Source: JACQNR01 sp049515175
Lineage (GTDB): Bacteria > Acidobacteriota > Terriglobia > UBA7540
DNA length: 5,956 bases
Reading direction: 5' to 3'
Assembly: GCA_049515175.1 (NCBI GenBank)
Contig: JBEKUI010000270.1
Span: forward strand, 1-5,956
The first letter of the stretch is position 1, and each line of letters begins with the position of its first letter. Position numbers and translations under genes: made by a program. The notes under the pieces are model-generated. The model did no database searches. It was given only the letters and a program-made list of their open reading frames with translations, and was not told where the DNA came from. Below are positions 5,039 through 5,956 of the stretch, one piece after another.

Positions 5039-5956
5039 AGGAAGCCAAGACACAGCCGCTGCTGGTGGAAATCGGGTGTGAGGAGATACCCGCCCGCTTC
5101 CTCACCCGCGCGCAGGATGATTTCGGGCGCAGCCTGGTGAAAGCTCTCCAGGACGCTCGCCTGCTGCCTGCCGCGGCCGGATCCACCCTGCCCGCGCAGT
5201 GTTATTCCACGCCTCGCCGCCTGACGGTCTGGGTTCCAACCGTCCTCAAGCGCCAGCCCGACCAGGTTGAGGAGATCGTCGGACCGCCCGTGAAGGTGAG
5301 TTTCGATGCGCAAGGGAAGCCCACCAAGGCGGCGGAGAGTTTTGCCGCCAAGAACTCGGTCACCGTGGACGCGTTGGCGCGCGTCACGACACCCAAGGGC
5401 GAATACCTGGCCCTGCACGAGACCCATCGCGGCCGTCAGGCGCTGCGCCTGTTGCCGGAGATCCTCTCGACTGTCGTTACCGGACTCTCCTTCCCCAAGA
5501 GCATGTACTGGACGAACAAATCCGGACCGCGCTTCGTGCGGCCGATTCGCTGGCTGCTTGCCCTTTGGGGGGAAGGGAGCAAAGCCCAGGTCATCCCCTT
5601 GGAGATTGCCGGGGTCAAGTCAGCCGCCACGACCGAAGGCCACCGCGTTCTCGGCTGGGGAAAGAGGCGCGTTACCTGCTTCAATGACTACTTGAAGAAG
5701 CTCGCAAGAGCTGGCGTCGAGTTGGACCCCGCGAAACGCCGCGAAAGAGTTGCGGAGCAACTTAAAGTAGCACTTGAAGGCCAGCAGGGCCGCATCGTGG
5801 AAGATCAAGGGTTGGAAGAATGGGTGGTGAATTCCACCGAATGGCCCAGCGGCCTGCGGGGGGAATTCGACAAACGCTTCCTACACCTGCCGCGCGAAAT
5901 TCTGGTCACCGTCATGCGCGACCACCAGAAGTACTTCGCCGTGGAGGACCGGAAGG
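5035..5956 (+). CDS. glyS: Glycine--tRNA ligase beta subunit (3' end cut by window edge)
   Basis: The open frame gives 307 residues to the edge, somewhat under half of a typical GlyS of about 690-700. The beta subunit binds and positions tRNA-Gly and is needed with GlyQ for charging. Recognisable family blocks, in order, are LLVEIGCEEIPARFL (9-23), STPRRLTVWV (58-67), IVGPP (81-85), GKPTKAAESFAAKN (94-107), KGEYL (121-125), LSFPKSMYW (151-159), FVRPIRWLLAL (167-177), TTEGHRVLG (199-207), TEWPSGLRGEFDKRFLHLP (268-286) and DHQKYFAV (296-303). The start is GTG, sharing the bases GTGA with the glyQ stop (5035-5038), with GGAGGT nine bases upstream. The frame is unbroken, so the lack of a stop reflects the window edge, not a truncation. 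The tRNA-binding C-terminal half lies outside. Confidence 0.95.
   Translation, partial: MKEAKTQPLLVEIGCEEIPARFLTRAQDDFGRSLVKALQDARLLPAAAGSTLPAQCYSTPRRLTVWVPTVLKRQPDQVEEIVGPPVKVSFDAQGKPTKAAESFAAKNSVTVDALARVTTPKGEYLALHETHRGRQALRLLPEILSTVVTGLSFPKSMYWTNKSGPRFVRPIRWLLALWGEGSKAQVIPLEIAGVKSAATTEGHRVLGWGKRRVTCFNDYLKKLARAGVELDPAKRRERVAEQLKVALEGQQGRIVEDQGLEEWVVNSTEWPSGLRGEFDKRFLHLPREILVTVMRDHQKYFAVEDRK

Noticed and set aside
4109..5053. 314-codon antisense frame opposite glyQ
   Set aside because: It mirrors almost exactly the extent of glyQ, whose motifs are unmistakable. No ribosome binding site or family motif was seen in the antisense product.

Overview
This GC-rich bacterial window holds five protein-coding genes, two of them cut by the window edges. 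They form two divergent blocks. The minus-strand block has a PfkB-family sugar kinase and, downstream of it, a multi-pass membrane protein of the DUF2207 family that runs off the left edge. The plus-strand block is recO, glyQ and glyS, with glyS running off the right edge. I see no tRNA, rRNA, CRISPR array, insertion sequence, phage gene or other sign of mobility.

The host is a bacterium that uses the two-subunit (alpha2beta2) glycyl-tRNA synthetase. The DUF2207 protein, a kinase starting DVVGIGLNATDT with a GGQVATA motif, and the recO-glyQ-glyS order together suggest Acidobacteriota. That assignment rests on remembered family resemblance, not on a search, so it is moderate at best.

Layout: 1-1654 (minus) is the DUF2207 protein, C-terminus missing. 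1655-1782 is a short gap with a candidate promoter for it. 1783-2778 (minus) is the PfkB kinase, with a TTG start behind a strong Shine-Dalgarno sequence. 2779-3290 is a 512-bp divergent intergenic region with candidate promoters, GC-rich hairpins, a dyad and two DnaA-box-like 9-mers. 3291-4034 (plus) is recO. 4100-5038 (plus) is glyQ. 5035-5956 (plus) is glyS, N-terminal 307 residues, overlapping glyQ by four bases.

The plus-strand genes combine recombinational repair (RecO loads RecA with RecR) with glycine charging of tRNA. GlyQ and GlyS are two subunits of one enzyme, and their overlapping stop and start codons fit coupled translation. The kinase and the DUF2207 protein share a direction but no obvious pathway. 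This is mostly ordinary core genome. The part least explained is the divergent intergenic region, and I found no convincing new biological system.
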